DNA of 59,392 bases from Thermincola carboxydiphila (GTDB lineage: Bacteria > Bacillota > Thermincolia > Thermincolales > UBA2595): NCBI GenBank assembly GCA_016841725.1, contig JAENYP010000005.1:1-59392 (forward strand), written 5' to 3'. Both the position numbers and the translations under genes were made by a program. Within the stretch, counting starts at the first letter, position 1; each line of letters begins with the position of its first letter. The notes beneath the pieces were generated by a model. That model searched no databases, was not told where the DNA came from, and saw nothing but the letters and a program-made list of their open reading frames with translations. Of this stretch, positions 43,310 through 52,756 are shown piece after piece.

Positions 43310-44497
43310 CTACCTGTTGTAGATTACGTCCCAAAATTGCCTAAATGCTAACTCGTTGCCAATCTCTTGCTTAGCAACTCTGTTACGCATAGTCTCTAAC
43401 ATACTCCTATCCAGCAACACTTCTTTTACCGCTTTATAAACACCGTCAGTACTGTTTTGCGTAATCATGCCATTTAGTCCCTGCTCAACAATTTCACTAG
43501 CTGAATCATAATTAGTTGATATAATTGGCAGTCCAACAGTCAATGCTTCAAGTAGTACCATGCTATAAGCTTCATATAATGAAGTCTGTACAAATAAATC
43601 AGCATTTTTCATATATGGATAAGGATTACTTTTGTTACCTGTAAAGATAACAATATCATTTACCCCTGCATTGGCAGCTTCTTCTTTCAACCACTGCAGG
43701 TCAGGACCATCACCTAATACGTACCACCTGAAATCTGTTATCCCATCATGCTTCAATCTCCGACAGGTTTCAATAATTCTATCAATGCGCTTTGGTTGAT
43801 TCTTGATTCTGGCTACTGTAACAATTCTAAAACCGCCCCAGTCAAAAGGATTTAGCTCCTCTCCCTTATTCCTTATTTCTTCTACATTAAACATGTTATA
43901 GACAACTTTAGATTTAAAGGCATACTCAGGAACAATCTCATCAAATTTCTCTTTACAGGCATTGGAAACATTTACGATGCAATTAAAATTATGATAAGTC
44001 TGCCTACAGATCTCTTCTGTGAAACCAAGCTTATAGGGGTCACTATGCACCCATGCTATTTTGCGTTTGGCAATAGTTTTCTGAAGTACAAAATCGTTGC
44101 ACCCACCCCAAAATTCTCCCGCCCAGATATCATTGGAAAATGATATCGCCACATCATAGCCATTAAGTGATTTTTGAAAACCCATTAAAAACAACAAGGT
44201 TTTCCTCATTCCAAATATTTTGGTCAATCCAAATAACATTATTTTTATAATCATCTTAAAGATATCTCTTTTTGTTAAATAATCTTTAATTGAAGTAAAA
44301 AAAACGGTCATTAATAAAGACGGTTTGCATAAATTCACCCCTTGAAGCATCTCACAATCCCTTCGGGCATTCTCATCATTTTTTAGTAAAAATAAGTCTA
44401 TTTGACAATTGTGGTCTGCAATAGTTGGAAGCAAATTTAAAAGTGCTCTTCTTATTCCTCCCACATCTAAATGTGTATTAACAAATAATATTTTCAT
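43310..44497 (-). CDS. glycosyltransferase family 4
   Basis: N-terminal FVNTHLDVGGIRRALLNLLP, a donor-domain RIVTVARIKNQPKRIDRIIE and the E-x7-E motif in LYEAYSMVLLEALTVGLPII, which is the signature of GT4. 395 aa. Acceptor and sugar unknown. Confidence 0.9.
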   Translation of the reverse strand: MKILFVNTHLDVGGIRRALLNLLPTIADHNCQIDLFLLKNDENARRDCEMLQGVNLCKPSLLMTVFFTSIKDYLTKRDIFKMIIKIMLFGLTKIFGMRKTLLFLMGFQKSLNGYDVAISFSNDIWAGEFWGGCNDFVLQKTIAKRKIAWVHSDPYKLGFTEEICRQTYHNFNCIVNVSNACKEKFDEIVPEYAFKSKVVYNMFNVEEIRNKGEELNPFDWGGFRIVTVARIKNQPKRIDRIIETCRRLKHDGITDFRWYVLGDGPDLQWLKEEAANAGVNDIVIFTGNKSNPYPYMKNADLFVQTSLYEAYSMVLLEALTVGLPIISTNYDSASEIVEQGLNGMITQNSTDGVYKAVKEVLLDRSMLETMRNRVAKQEIGNELAFRQFWDVIYNR

Positions 44498-44503
44498 ATT
44501 TAG

Positions 44504-44614
44504 CTAAACCCGGTCCCTCCAAACACCTCTAATTAAACCTTCCAAATCGCAAAAAACTCTTCGAATTCTTTTAATTCTATAGTTTCGCCATTTTATGACA
44601 TTTCCCTGTTTAAT
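44504..44614 (-). pseudogene. possible 3' remnant of a family 2 glycosyltransferase
   Basis: 36 codons open to a TAG at 44504, with no start codon. The translation (W-R-N-Y-R-I-K-R-I-R-R-V-F-C-D-L-E-G-L-I-R-G-V-W) is basic and resembles the C-terminal amphipathic tail of GT2 enzymes. Lies in a gap with no other gene. Confidence 0.4.
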
Positions 44615-44657
44615 TTATACTTATTACTGTTATTTAACAATATCTGTTAAATGATAT

Positions 44658-46514
44658 TTAATGCAGCTCCATATCAAATTTAATTATACATCTCTTTTGA
44701 CTCATTCTACATTTTAAAGAAACGCAGCTAATTTCTTGTTTTATCAAATAATAAATGCTTACATATGCTTTCTTAATAAATATATCACTTTCATTCACTA
44801 TAATGGTGCATATAGATGAATCGTTTACAAGCAGCTGAAATCCTCCTTTAATTAGTCTTACTTCACATGGAGTATGAAAATTAAACTCACAATACTCTCC
44901 TTCTCCTTTTACTTCATCAATAACCACATATCCCCAAGGTGTCTGATTTATTGTTCTGGTATGCTCATAACCATTCTTTGAAACCATGGTACCCGTGAAA
45001 CAGTTCTGTGTACACTTTACATTTCCGACACCAGTCCAGTCGTAAACCATAAATGCGTTACGCTTTTTCATTTGTTCTTTGCCATTAAATTTTACTGTAT
45101 TGTGGGCCGCCGTTAAAGCCATCGCTTGTCCACTTTCAGTCGCATATGAATAAGTACCACTATCGCACAACACATTTACATTTTTGTGCCACAAATCAAT
45201 ATGAAGTCCATCCATCTGTGAAGGTCGTGTTTTATAATCGGGTAGGACTACCATCAGAAACCCCCCGTCGTGACGCAATGTATAAAGGCCTGAGTTAAAA
45301 AACGATGATGGTTCTTTACTTATTCCAGCAACAGAATTATCAATCACATTTTGGGTGCTAAACCACAAGAGTTCTTCGTCATAGTCTCCTTGTTCATATA
45401 GCCGCTTAGCTTCTACTAAAGCATATACTGAATTTAATACCGGGCGGAAATCTCGATATCCACAAACTGAAATCGGGAATATTAGAGCGCCATCATTGGA
45501 TCCGTAATTAGGCATGTCACCACATTCATCTTGCATCTGATACATAAAGATGACACTAGCTTTTATACGACTCTTTATACTATCTGGTATCACTTTTTCT
45601 GTTCTTTCGCTCAGTTTAATAATGCATTCCATTATCTGGAGTGCAAATCTCTGATAATTGAATGAATACTGAATGTATCCTCCATCAGGAAGAAACTGTT
45701 TATCTATCTCTTTATTCAATAGCTGATAAGCTTTATCTAACCTTTTATGATCATTACAACACCATGCTCCAATAATGAGGCCGCAGATTTCAGAGAGAGT
45801 ATGATTGTTTTTAATACATTTATGAGCATAAAAAAAATTAGCCAAAACCTTGCTGTAACATACCTCTACTATTTTCCTTATGTTTTGCTCATCATTAACC
45901 GTGACAATACCGTAGTATTTAAAAACCGAATACGCCATCAAAGCATTCACCATTCGCAGTGTACATTCCTGTCCACATTTGTAATTTGCGCCATATGGAT
46001 ATGGATTGTCCTGCAACCACTGCTCAATCTGCTCTGAAAAAACCTGATAATATTTCTTATCTCCGGTTAACAAGTAAGCTCTAGAAAAATAAAAAAAATG
46101 AGTAAAACGAGATGCCTCCCAAATAACCTTAATATCTCCACGGTCAGCATCAAAATCCGGTATGTGATACCACTTTACTTCCCTGTTACTTTCTACTTTT
46201 GTTAAAGGATTGTAATGCCAATTAATTGGATTGCCATAATCAAGTTCAATCGAAGAAAAACCTGTAATTATTCCTTTGCATGCTTTATCGGCCAATGACA
46301 TGATTGCAATTTGCTTATCCTTTGTGAGGCTTTGTAAAAACTCTTTTATTCTCCCGACATCCAAGTTGAAAATGTCTATGCGTTTTATATCCACTTTCTT
46401 TTCAAAAATCTTCTCTGTCGCTGGTATCATTTCCAGCATTTTAATTTTTGTTGAATACAGGGAGCGATTGACCGCCCATAATAAGCCGTATTCAGTAAAA
46501 ATTGAATTTATCAT
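44658..46514 (-). CDS. heparinase II/III-like polysaccharide lyase
   Basis: 618 aa: an N-terminal all-alpha toroid (WEASRFTHFFYFSRAYLLTGDKKY, IKNNHTLSEICGLIIGAWC) and a C-terminal beta-sandwich with MDGLHIDLWHKNVNVLCDSG and ALTAAHNTVKFNGKEQ. These are the two parts of the heparinase II/III family (PF16889 and PF07940). In capsule and EPS loci such proteins may cut or edit the chain. No signal peptide is obvious. Confidence 0.86.
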   Translation of the reverse strand: MINSIFTEYGLLWAVNRSLYSTKIKMLEMIPATEKIFEKKVDIKRIDIFNLDVGRIKEFLQSLTKDKQIAIMSLADKACKGIITGFSSIELDYGNPINWHYNPLTKVESNREVKWYHIPDFDADRGDIKVIWEASRFTHFFYFSRAYLLTGDKKYYQVFSEQIEQWLQDNPYPYGANYKCGQECTLRMVNALMAYSVFKYYGIVTVNDEQNIRKIVEVCYSKVLANFFYAHKCIKNNHTLSEICGLIIGAWCCNDHKRLDKAYQLLNKEIDKQFLPDGGYIQYSFNYQRFALQIMECIIKLSERTEKVIPDSIKSRIKASVIFMYQMQDECGDMPNYGSNDGALIFPISVCGYRDFRPVLNSVYALVEAKRLYEQGDYDEELLWFSTQNVIDNSVAGISKEPSSFFNSGLYTLRHDGGFLMVVLPDYKTRPSQMDGLHIDLWHKNVNVLCDSGTYSYATESGQAMALTAAHNTVKFNGKEQMKKRNAFMVYDWTGVGNVKCTQNCFTGTMVSKNGYEHTRTINQTPWGYVVIDEVKGEGEYCEFNFHTPCEVRLIKGGFQLLVNDSSICTIIVNESDIFIKKAYVSIYYLIKQEISCVSLKCRMSQKRCIIKFDMELH

Positions 46515-46567
46515 ACCCCTATCCCATCTTCACCGTTTTTCTGACACGTTCTAACGTTTTGTCTATG

Positions 46568-47788
46568 TTACAGTCTATAAGTACCCTCTAAATTACAAAC
46601 ATTTCTTGTATCAAGAACAATCTTCTCTTTAATCTTATCCATGTTTTTTTTAAGCTCATCATGACCGACTAGTAGAACTACCATGTCAATATCTGAGATG
46701 AACGAATCAAAATCATGGTACTGGTTCTCAACAATATCTTTTTCCACATAAGGATCATAAACCTTGACACCGCTCGCAAGATGCTTCTCCATGCATTCGA
46801 GCATCTGCAGGGTCGGGCTCTCACGCACATCATCTACATTTTCCTTATATGTAAGGCCGTACAAACCAATACGAGAAATATCATTGATTCTGTTTTCTTT
46901 CATAATATTATAAATACGCTCAAGAACGAATTCCGGCATAGAATCATTGATTTTACGTGCTGCCAAGATAATATTGGCAAGTCCTGGATAATCCCCCACT
47001 AAGAACCAAGGGTCAACAGAAATACAATGACCACCAACGCCAGGTCCCGGCTGTAAAATATTTACCCGAGGGTGCTTATTGGCAATACGAATTATTTCAT
47101 TGACATCCATATTGTCTAATCGACAGATTTTTGCCAGTTCATTAGCAAAAGCAATGTTAATGTCACGGAAGGTGTTTTCAACAACCTTAGTCATTTCTGC
47201 TGTACGGATGTCAGTGACTACAATCTCACCTTCACAGAAAGCCGAATAGAACTCCTTAACCATTTCACCAATACCTTTATCATCAGCTCCAATAGTACGG
47301 GAATTGTACTTCAACTCAGAAATCATGTTACCTGGGATAATTCTCTCTGGTGCATGAACTAAATGAATATCCTCACGGATAGTGAAACCGTTTTCTTTAA
47401 CTACCGGACGGACGAATCTATCTACTGTACCAGGTGATATTGTGGATTCTATAACGACTATCGATCCTTTTGGACAAACATTCATGATTTCTTTAATTGC
47501 CGCTATTACATAACATGGGTCAATCTTTTTGCTGAATTTATCATATGGGGTTGGCACTGATATAACATACACATCTGCAGATATATACTTGTTGGTAAAC
47601 TTGATTTCCTTGGATAAAGCCCTAGTAAATAACTCCTCCAAGCCATCTTCCTCAAAAGTGGTTTTACCCGAATTCAATGTTGTTATCAATTCTTCATTAT
47701 AATCTGTTCCTACCACACTCAAACCGTGGGATGCGAACATCAATGCTGTAGGCAGACCAATGTAACCTAGACCTATCACATTAATCAT
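46568..47788 (-). CDS. UDP-N-acetyl-D-mannosamine dehydrogenase-like nucleotide-sugar dehydrogenase
   Basis: Start VIGLGYIGLPTALMFASHGL (NAD site), active-site Cys in GPGVGGHCISVDPWFL and C-terminal LYGLTYKENVDDVRESPT. 406 aa. The WecC/WbpA type motif (GGHCISVDP) suggests an N-acetylhexosamine substrate, converting it to the uronate. Different from the UDP-glucose enzyme at 32047. Confidence 0.9.
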   Translation of the reverse strand: MINVIGLGYIGLPTALMFASHGLSVVGTDYNEELITTLNSGKTTFEEDGLEELFTRALSKEIKFTNKYISADVYVISVPTPYDKFSKKIDPCYVIAAIKEIMNVCPKGSIVVIESTISPGTVDRFVRPVVKENGFTIREDIHLVHAPERIIPGNMISELKYNSRTIGADDKGIGEMVKEFYSAFCEGEIVVTDIRTAEMTKVVENTFRDINIAFANELAKICRLDNMDVNEIIRIANKHPRVNILQPGPGVGGHCISVDPWFLVGDYPGLANIILAARKINDSMPEFVLERIYNIMKENRINDISRIGLYGLTYKENVDDVRESPTLQMLECMEKHLASGVKVYDPYVEKDIVENQYHDFDSFISDIDMVVLLVGHDELKKNMDKIKEKIVLDTRNVCNLEGTYRL

Positions 47789-47820
47789 ACTATTAACCCC
47801 TATCTTTACATTTTTTTATA

Positions 47821-49077
47821 TTAGATGCTCTCTATTACATTAATCAACTTACTAGTAAGAACTTCAATATCAAAATTCTTTACACCATTCCTCGCATTGC
47901 GTCCCATCTCTTCATACTTATCTTTGGGCATATTTTTAATATGATAAATAGCCTTAGCCAGCTGAGCACCTGTACACTCTTCCAAAGAAAGTCCACATTT
48001 GTATTTGTCCAAAATGCAATACCCCATCTTTACAGTAGAAACAATCGGTTTCCCGGAAGCCATATATTCAAATAACTTATTTGAGCTATTGCCTCTTGCC
48101 CAGTTGTATTGTGACTGAGAATAATTTAGTATGTTTACCGATGATTTGCTCAAAATGTATGGAATAAACTGCTTATTAATGTAACCCTTAATCTTAACAT
48201 TTGTAAGCCCTTCGCTTAAAACCCTCTGGCGAAGCATATCGAGTTGATTACCGTCACCATAAATTAGAAACTGAATGTCTGCTTCCTTTTTAAGTAAAGC
48301 GGCAGCATCGAGAATGATTCCCACATTATTTACCGGTCTAATTGCTCCGACATATAACACGTTGAATTTATCAGCAATCAAGTCATCATCATCAACTACA
48401 TTCTCTTCAGCCGATTTGATAAATGCATTTAGGTCAACTCCGTTATTGATGTAGTGACATTTTTTCAAATCTATATCCCCGTCATGCCCAGTGTCCCACT
48501 TCTTTTCTTTGATATAATCGGTATCCCCTTCCTTGGTGAAAATCAATGCATCTGCTTTTCTATAGATCCAATGCTCTCCAGCTATCATCAATTTTCCTAA
48601 AAAGGTATTCTCATTTGCCTTATTAAATGCAAAGATCGCTTCAGGCCATAAATCCCGGACTTCACAGATGCAAGGAACCTTCAACTTTTTGGCAATCTGA
48701 ATTCCTGCCACCATTGTTAATGGATGAACACTTGAAGCAATAATAATATCTGGTTTACCATCTATTTTAGAATAGTTTTTTGCAGCCGAAAGTAAATTTA
48801 AGTAGAATAGGCCCATGTTCTTAACTCTGGCAAGTCCATTGTCAAAAGCTGAAGTTGTCTTGACAAAAACAAACGGGATATTATTAATTGTATCTTTAGA
48901 ATACTTCTTGTCACCGGTATCTATATATTCAGCTTTATTATGATAAGTGTTAGCACAAAAAACCGTAGCTTCATAACCGCGACTTATAAGTTTTTCTGCG
49001 AACCAATAGTGTCTTCCACCTTGGTTTTTATACATATCAGTTGCATAATGATTCCATAACCAAATCTTTTTCTTCAA
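47821..49077 (-). CDS. glycosyltransferase family 4 (WbuB-like)
   Basis: The N-terminal domain shows GGRHYWFAEKLISRGYEATVF and IIASSVHPLTMVAGIQIAKKL; the donor domain has NVLYVGAIRPVNNVGIILDAA and LFEYMASGKPIVSTV. Best resembles WbuB-type enzymes that use N-acetylated sugars, consistent with the dehydrogenase gene next to it. The TTG at 49077 follows GAGGTGG by 7 nt; the GTG at 49089 lies within it. Confidence 0.87.
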   Translation of the reverse strand: MKKKIWLWNHYATDMYKNQGGRHYWFAEKLISRGYEATVFCANTYHNKAEYIDTGDKKYSKDTINNIPFVFVKTTSAFDNGLARVKNMGLFYLNLLSAAKNYSKIDGKPDIIIASSVHPLTMVAGIQIAKKLKVPCICEVRDLWPEAIFAFNKANENTFLGKLMIAGEHWIYRKADALIFTKEGDTDYIKEKKWDTGHDGDIDLKKCHYINNGVDLNAFIKSAEENVVDDDDLIADKFNVLYVGAIRPVNNVGIILDAAALLKKEADIQFLIYGDGNQLDMLRQRVLSEGLTNVKIKGYINKQFIPYILSKSSVNILNYSQSQYNWARGNSSNKLFEYMASGKPIVSTVKMGYCILDKYKCGLSLEECTGAQLAKAIYHIKNMPKDKYEEMGRNARNGVKNFDIEVLTSKLINVIESI

Positions 49078-49112
49078 ACCGTAAACCACCTCAGCAACAA
49101 ACCTGTTTGATA

Positions 49113-49225
49113 TTACTTCTTTATCTTTCCCGCCGGAACCCCAACATAATTACCAGCCTTTGTTATATCCCAAACTACCATAGCATCTGCACTGACAACT
49201 CACCACCGAAGATGCTTCTTTGACT
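49113..49225 (-). pseudogene. 3' remnant of a hexapeptide-repeat acyltransferase
   Basis: Read on the minus strand, A-D-A-M-V-V-W-D-I-T-K-A-G-N-Y-V-G-V-P-A followed by G-K-I-K-K and TAA matches the C-terminal end of LbH/NeuD-like acetyltransferases (V-V-T-K-x-V-P-x-G-x-x-V-V-G-x-P-A). Upstream codons (E-A-S-S-V-V-S) continue the match in another frame, so it carries frameshifts as well as a truncation. Confidence 0.5.
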
Positions 49226-49233
49226 GCTTGTGC

Positions 49234-49905
49234 TCACAACAGTTTAATAATGTCTCCCAAACTGCAAACTAAATAATCCTCTTTAACATTTTCAAAGTAT
49301 TTTCTGTCCTTGTACACACCTTCTCGGCATATCCTCGCTGTTTTGATTGGATAGATACTGGAGATATAAAAATCCTTCTCAGGATTATCTGCAACGTAAA
49401 GCATTCTGTCAAACCCAACTTTTAATGTCTTATTCATTAACTCAAAGGACCTAGGATGTGGCTTCCAGTATTCTCTTCCAAGCTCTTCCGTAATAATGAT
49501 GTGGTCGAAATACTTTTTAGCACCCAGTACTTTCAACTTGTTTCGTTGGGTTGAAATATATCCATCTGTTATGATACCTGTCTTTATACCTTTATCTTTT
49601 AATTGCACCAGACAAGGAATCACATCATCATAAAACTGAATATCCGGAAAATGGTTCCGATATACTTCTACCAATTTAAAAATATCTTCTTCATCATATG
49701 GAATATTCAAATTATCAAACAGCCTGTTAAACACATTTTGGGGCCCTTTGGAAAACAAATCCATAAGCATTTTAAAGACAGCAGCCTTATCGGCAGCAAT
49801 TTTACCTGATATTACCTCAGCTACAAGCCGGTATCCACTCTCAATGTACTGCTTTTCTGAAATTAATGTATCATCCAAATCAAAGACTACTGCTTTAATT
49901 CTCAT
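49234..49905 (-). CDS. HAD-family hydrolase
   Basis: The four HAD motifs are present: FDLDDTLISEK, GIITDGYISTQ, a Lys in EYWKPHPRSFE and VADNPEKDF. 223 aa. Probably a sugar or metabolite phosphatase; the start of a two-gene pair with the ATP-grasp protein. Confidence 0.85.
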   Translation of the reverse strand: MRIKAVVFDLDDTLISEKQYIESGYRLVAEVISGKIAADKAAVFKMLMDLFSKGPQNVFNRLFDNLNIPYDEEDIFKLVEVYRNHFPDIQFYDDVIPCLVQLKDKGIKTGIITDGYISTQRNKLKVLGAKKYFDHIIITEELGREYWKPHPRSFELMNKTLKVGFDRMLYVADNPEKDFYISSIYPIKTARICREGVYKDRKYFENVKEDYLVCSLGDIIKLL

Positions 49906-49938
49906 AATCCCTCACTACCCTGCACTCAGCACATCTGC

Positions 49939-50943
49939 TCAAAATCCATCACCGAAACTATGTCCTACAACTTCCAGCCTGTCATTTAGGCATATACTGC
50001 TATCGAACCTAAGAAACATTAAATTCTCAATATATTGTTCGTTATACTCCAGACGCTCGCCCATTAATAATCTATATATATTCTCACAAGAATCGGCACC
50101 ACTTGCTATGCTCATCGGTGCACCTCCACCAAAACGCGGGTTAATTTCGATGAACTCAACGCCCCTTTTGGTCTTTACACACTGAACTGTAATGTGCCCT
50201 ATTGGTCTTAATATGGAAAGAAGGCTTTTCACCTCAGTGATGATTTCTCTATCTTTAATGACTCTTCCCTTGGCTATCTCACCACTTCTGGTGGAAATCC
50301 TTAATCGGGGAACTATGGTAATAATATTGCTGTCAAAATCTAGGAAGGCATCCACAGTAAACTCTTCCCCTTCTAAAAAATCCTGAACTATAGGATTTTT
50401 TATTAACCCCCTGAAGGCATTAAGGTTATCAGCACTGTTTACCTTAAATGCATCTATACTGGAACTACCGTCTTTAGGCTTAATAAATAGTGGATATGTT
50501 AAGTCTTGCGGCTTATCCAAATCCTCCTCTATATACATACGCGGTGCCTTAAAGTCGTTGGCTTCCAGGAAGCTTTGGGTTTTTGATTTGTCACCACATA
50601 CTTCTATAACTGGCTTATCTGAAATCAATACTTTAGCCTTTGTTATACTTTCTATCTTTTCTTTGTTGCTCGATAGGGGTAAAAGGTCCGTATCAATGGT
50701 CGGTACTATTAGTGCAATATCATTCAGATTACATACGTTGATTACGCTGTCTATGTAGTTTGGAGATGATATTTCCGGCAGAAGACACTTTTTATCTGTA
50801 AAGTAAAGAGCCGGAGCAGTTTCCTGACAATCACAACCGACAATCAGACTTTTTATCTTTAATTTCCTGGCAGCGTTCTTAAAACAGCTTACCAACTCCA
50901 CGCGTCTGCCAACACTAAGTATTAAAATATTATAAGATTCCAT
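49939..50943 (-). CDS. ATP-grasp domain ligase
   Basis: Residues 1-110 form a preATP-grasp Rossmann domain (ILILSVGRRVELVSCF, IVPTIDTDLLPL). The ATP-grasp fold follows (DKSKTQSFLEANDF, PLFIKPKDGSSSIDAF, FLEGEEFTVDAF, EFIEINPRFGGGAPM). Such enzymes ligate a carboxylate to an amine or thiol, for example adding an amino acid to a sugar. 334 aa. Adjacent genes: sugar transferase and HAD phosphatase. Confidence 0.85.
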   Translation of the reverse strand: MESYNILILSVGRRVELVSCFKNAARKLKIKSLIVGCDCQETAPALYFTDKKCLLPEISSPNYIDSVINVCNLNDIALIVPTIDTDLLPLSSNKEKIESITKAKVLISDKPVIEVCGDKSKTQSFLEANDFKAPRMYIEEDLDKPQDLTYPLFIKPKDGSSSIDAFKVNSADNLNAFRGLIKNPIVQDFLEGEEFTVDAFLDFDSNIITIVPRLRISTRSGEIAKGRVIKDREIITEVKSLLSILRPIGHITVQCVKTKRGVEFIEINPRFGGGAPMSIASGADSCENIYRLLMGERLEYNEQYIENLMFLRFDSSICLNDRLEVVGHSFGDGF

Positions 50944-51626
50944 TATTTGCTCGCCGCCTTAATACTTGAACCCTCAAATGGCTCCATTGTTGCTTCCCCT
51001 GCCTGATTAATCCCTTCACGCTTAAAAGCCTTTTTTATCGTCAAAAATATAATCTTCCAATCATCAATAAAACTGACATTTTCCACGTAATGCACATCAA
51101 GATCAAACTTATTTTCCCAACTAAGCGCATTTCTGCCACTAATCTGTGCTAAACCCGATAATCCCGGCCTAACATCATGTCTTTGTTTTTGCTCCTCATT
51201 ATAAAGTGGCAGATATTGCACCAATAACGGCCGGGGCCCTACAACACTCATATCTCCCCTTAATATATTGAATAACTCCGGCAGCTCATCAAGTGATGCT
51301 GACCGCAGAAATTTACCAAATCGCGTCAGCCTTATTTTATCAGGCAGCAGCTCACCCTTCTCATCTCTCTCATCAGTCATTGTCCTGAATTTGTACATTG
51401 TAAAAATCTTCTCATTCAGCCCAGGTCGTTTCTGCTTAAATATAACGGGACTGCCCAGTTTCACTCTTATCAGTACCGCCACTATTATCAAAATTGGCGC
51501 TAACACTATAATCGCGCACAATGATAAAGCAAAATCCATCGGCCTTTTTAGATAATTTCTGTAAACACCATTTCTGGCAGAATGCCGCACAGGCATCTCT
51601 GTACCTGGCCTAACCTCAATTTGCAC
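50943..51626 (-). CDS. undecaprenyl-phosphate sugar-phosphate transferase (initiating)
   Basis: One membrane segment (KRPMDFALSLCAIIVLAPIL, about residues 28-50) then the bacterial sugar-transferase motif (KQKRPGLNEKIFTMYKFRTM, LRSASLDELPELFNILRG, SVVGPRPLL). It puts the first sugar phosphate on undecaprenyl phosphate. 227 aa, the short PglC/EpsL form. The GTG start is weakly supported; ATG 51596 is possible. Confidence 0.93.
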   Translation of the reverse strand: MQIEVRPGTEMPVRHSARNGVYRNYLKRPMDFALSLCAIIVLAPILIIVAVLIRVKLGSPVIFKQKRPGLNEKIFTMYKFRTMTDERDEKGELLPDKIRLTRFGKFLRSASLDELPELFNILRGDMSVVGPRPLLVQYLPLYNEEQKQRHDVRPGLSGLAQISGRNALSWENKFDLDVHYVENVSFIDDWKIIFLTIKKAFKREGINQAGEATMEPFEGSSIKAASK

Positions 51627-51643
51627 TCTATATCCACAACCCC

Positions 51644-52756
51644 TTATCTACTCCACAATCCCCTTATTATATCTGTAACCCTCGCCAAGTCCTCACCTGT
51701 CATCTTGGTATCACTCGGCAGGCAGATCCCATCCTCAAATATCTGCTCAGATACGCCCTCACCCACAAAATCATACTCCGCAAAAAAGGGCTGCCGGTGC
51801 ATCGGCTTCCAGATTGGCCTGGATTCAATATTCTCAGCTTCCAGTGCCTCCATTATATCCAGCGGCCTAACCTGCCCGCTCAGAGTCATACAGCTCAGCC
51901 AGTAGTTGGGCTCATTCCACTCATTAACCGGCATCATGGTGACACCTGCTAATCCTCCCAATTCCTTCTTATAAAACTCAAATATCTGCCTTTTCTGCTC
52001 AATACGCTTATCTAAAACCCTGAGCTGCCCCCTGCCAATACCGGCCACAATATTGCTCATCCTATAATTGAAGCCCAGTTCACTGTGCTGGTAATGCCTT
52101 GCCGGGTCTCTGGCCTGGGTGGCCCAGAATCTGGCCTTGGCAATTCTCTCTTCATTATTGCTGACAAGCATCCCACCACTTGAAGTAGTGATAATTTTAT
52201 TGCCATTAAATGAAAAAACACCATAATCGCCCATAGTGCCGGAGTAACACCCTTTGTACAATGTCCCCAGGGATTCGGCAGCATCCTCAATCAGCGGCAC
52301 ATCATGTTCCCTGCATATCTCAACAATCTTATCCATATCAGCCGACAGGCCGTACAGGTGGACTGCTAACACTGCCTTTGGCATATACTTCTCAAATGCC
52401 CTTTCCAGCGCCGCCGGACTCATATTCCAGGTTTCCCGGTCACTGTCAATAAAAACTGGAATTGCATTTTGATATATAATCGGATTTGCTGAACCGGAAA
52501 AGGTGAGGCTCTGACAGAAGACAATATCTCCGGTTCCTACTCCGGCAGCTTTAAGCGCCAGGTGGATGGCAGCCGTCCCTGAGGACAATGCTGCTGCTGC
52601 TTTGATCCCAACCTTATCTGCCATCTCTTGCTCAAACTGATTTACATTTTCCCCTACAGGGGCAACCCAGTTCGTATCAAATGCTTCCTTCACATAAAAC
52701 TGTTCATAGCCTTCATCACTCATATGGGGTGAGGAAAGGTATATTCTTTTACCCAT
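51644..52756 (-). CDS. DegT/DnrJ/EryC1-family sugar aminotransferase
   Basis: PLP-dependent aminotransferase: SSGTAAIHLALKAAGV, VPLIEDAAESLGT, and the PLP-lysine region VFSFNGNKIITTSSGGML. 370 aa. With the 4,6-dehydratase at 29114 it would make a UDP-amino sugar such as the PglE/PglF product. Overlaps cpsD by 8 bp. Confidence 0.93.
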   Translation of the reverse strand: MGKRIYLSSPHMSDEGYEQFYVKEAFDTNWVAPVGENVNQFEQEMADKVGIKAAAALSSGTAAIHLALKAAGVGTGDIVFCQSLTFSGSANPIIYQNAIPVFIDSDRETWNMSPAALERAFEKYMPKAVLAVHLYGLSADMDKIVEICREHDVPLIEDAAESLGTLYKGCYSGTMGDYGVFSFNGNKIITTSSGGMLVSNNEERIAKARFWATQARDPARHYQHSELGFNYRMSNIVAGIGRGQLRVLDKRIEQKRQIFEFYKKELGGLAGVTMMPVNEWNEPNYWLSCMTLSGQVRPLDIMEALEAENIESRPIWKPMHRQPFFAEYDFVGEGVSEQIFEDGICLPSDTKMTGEDLARVTDIIRGLWSR

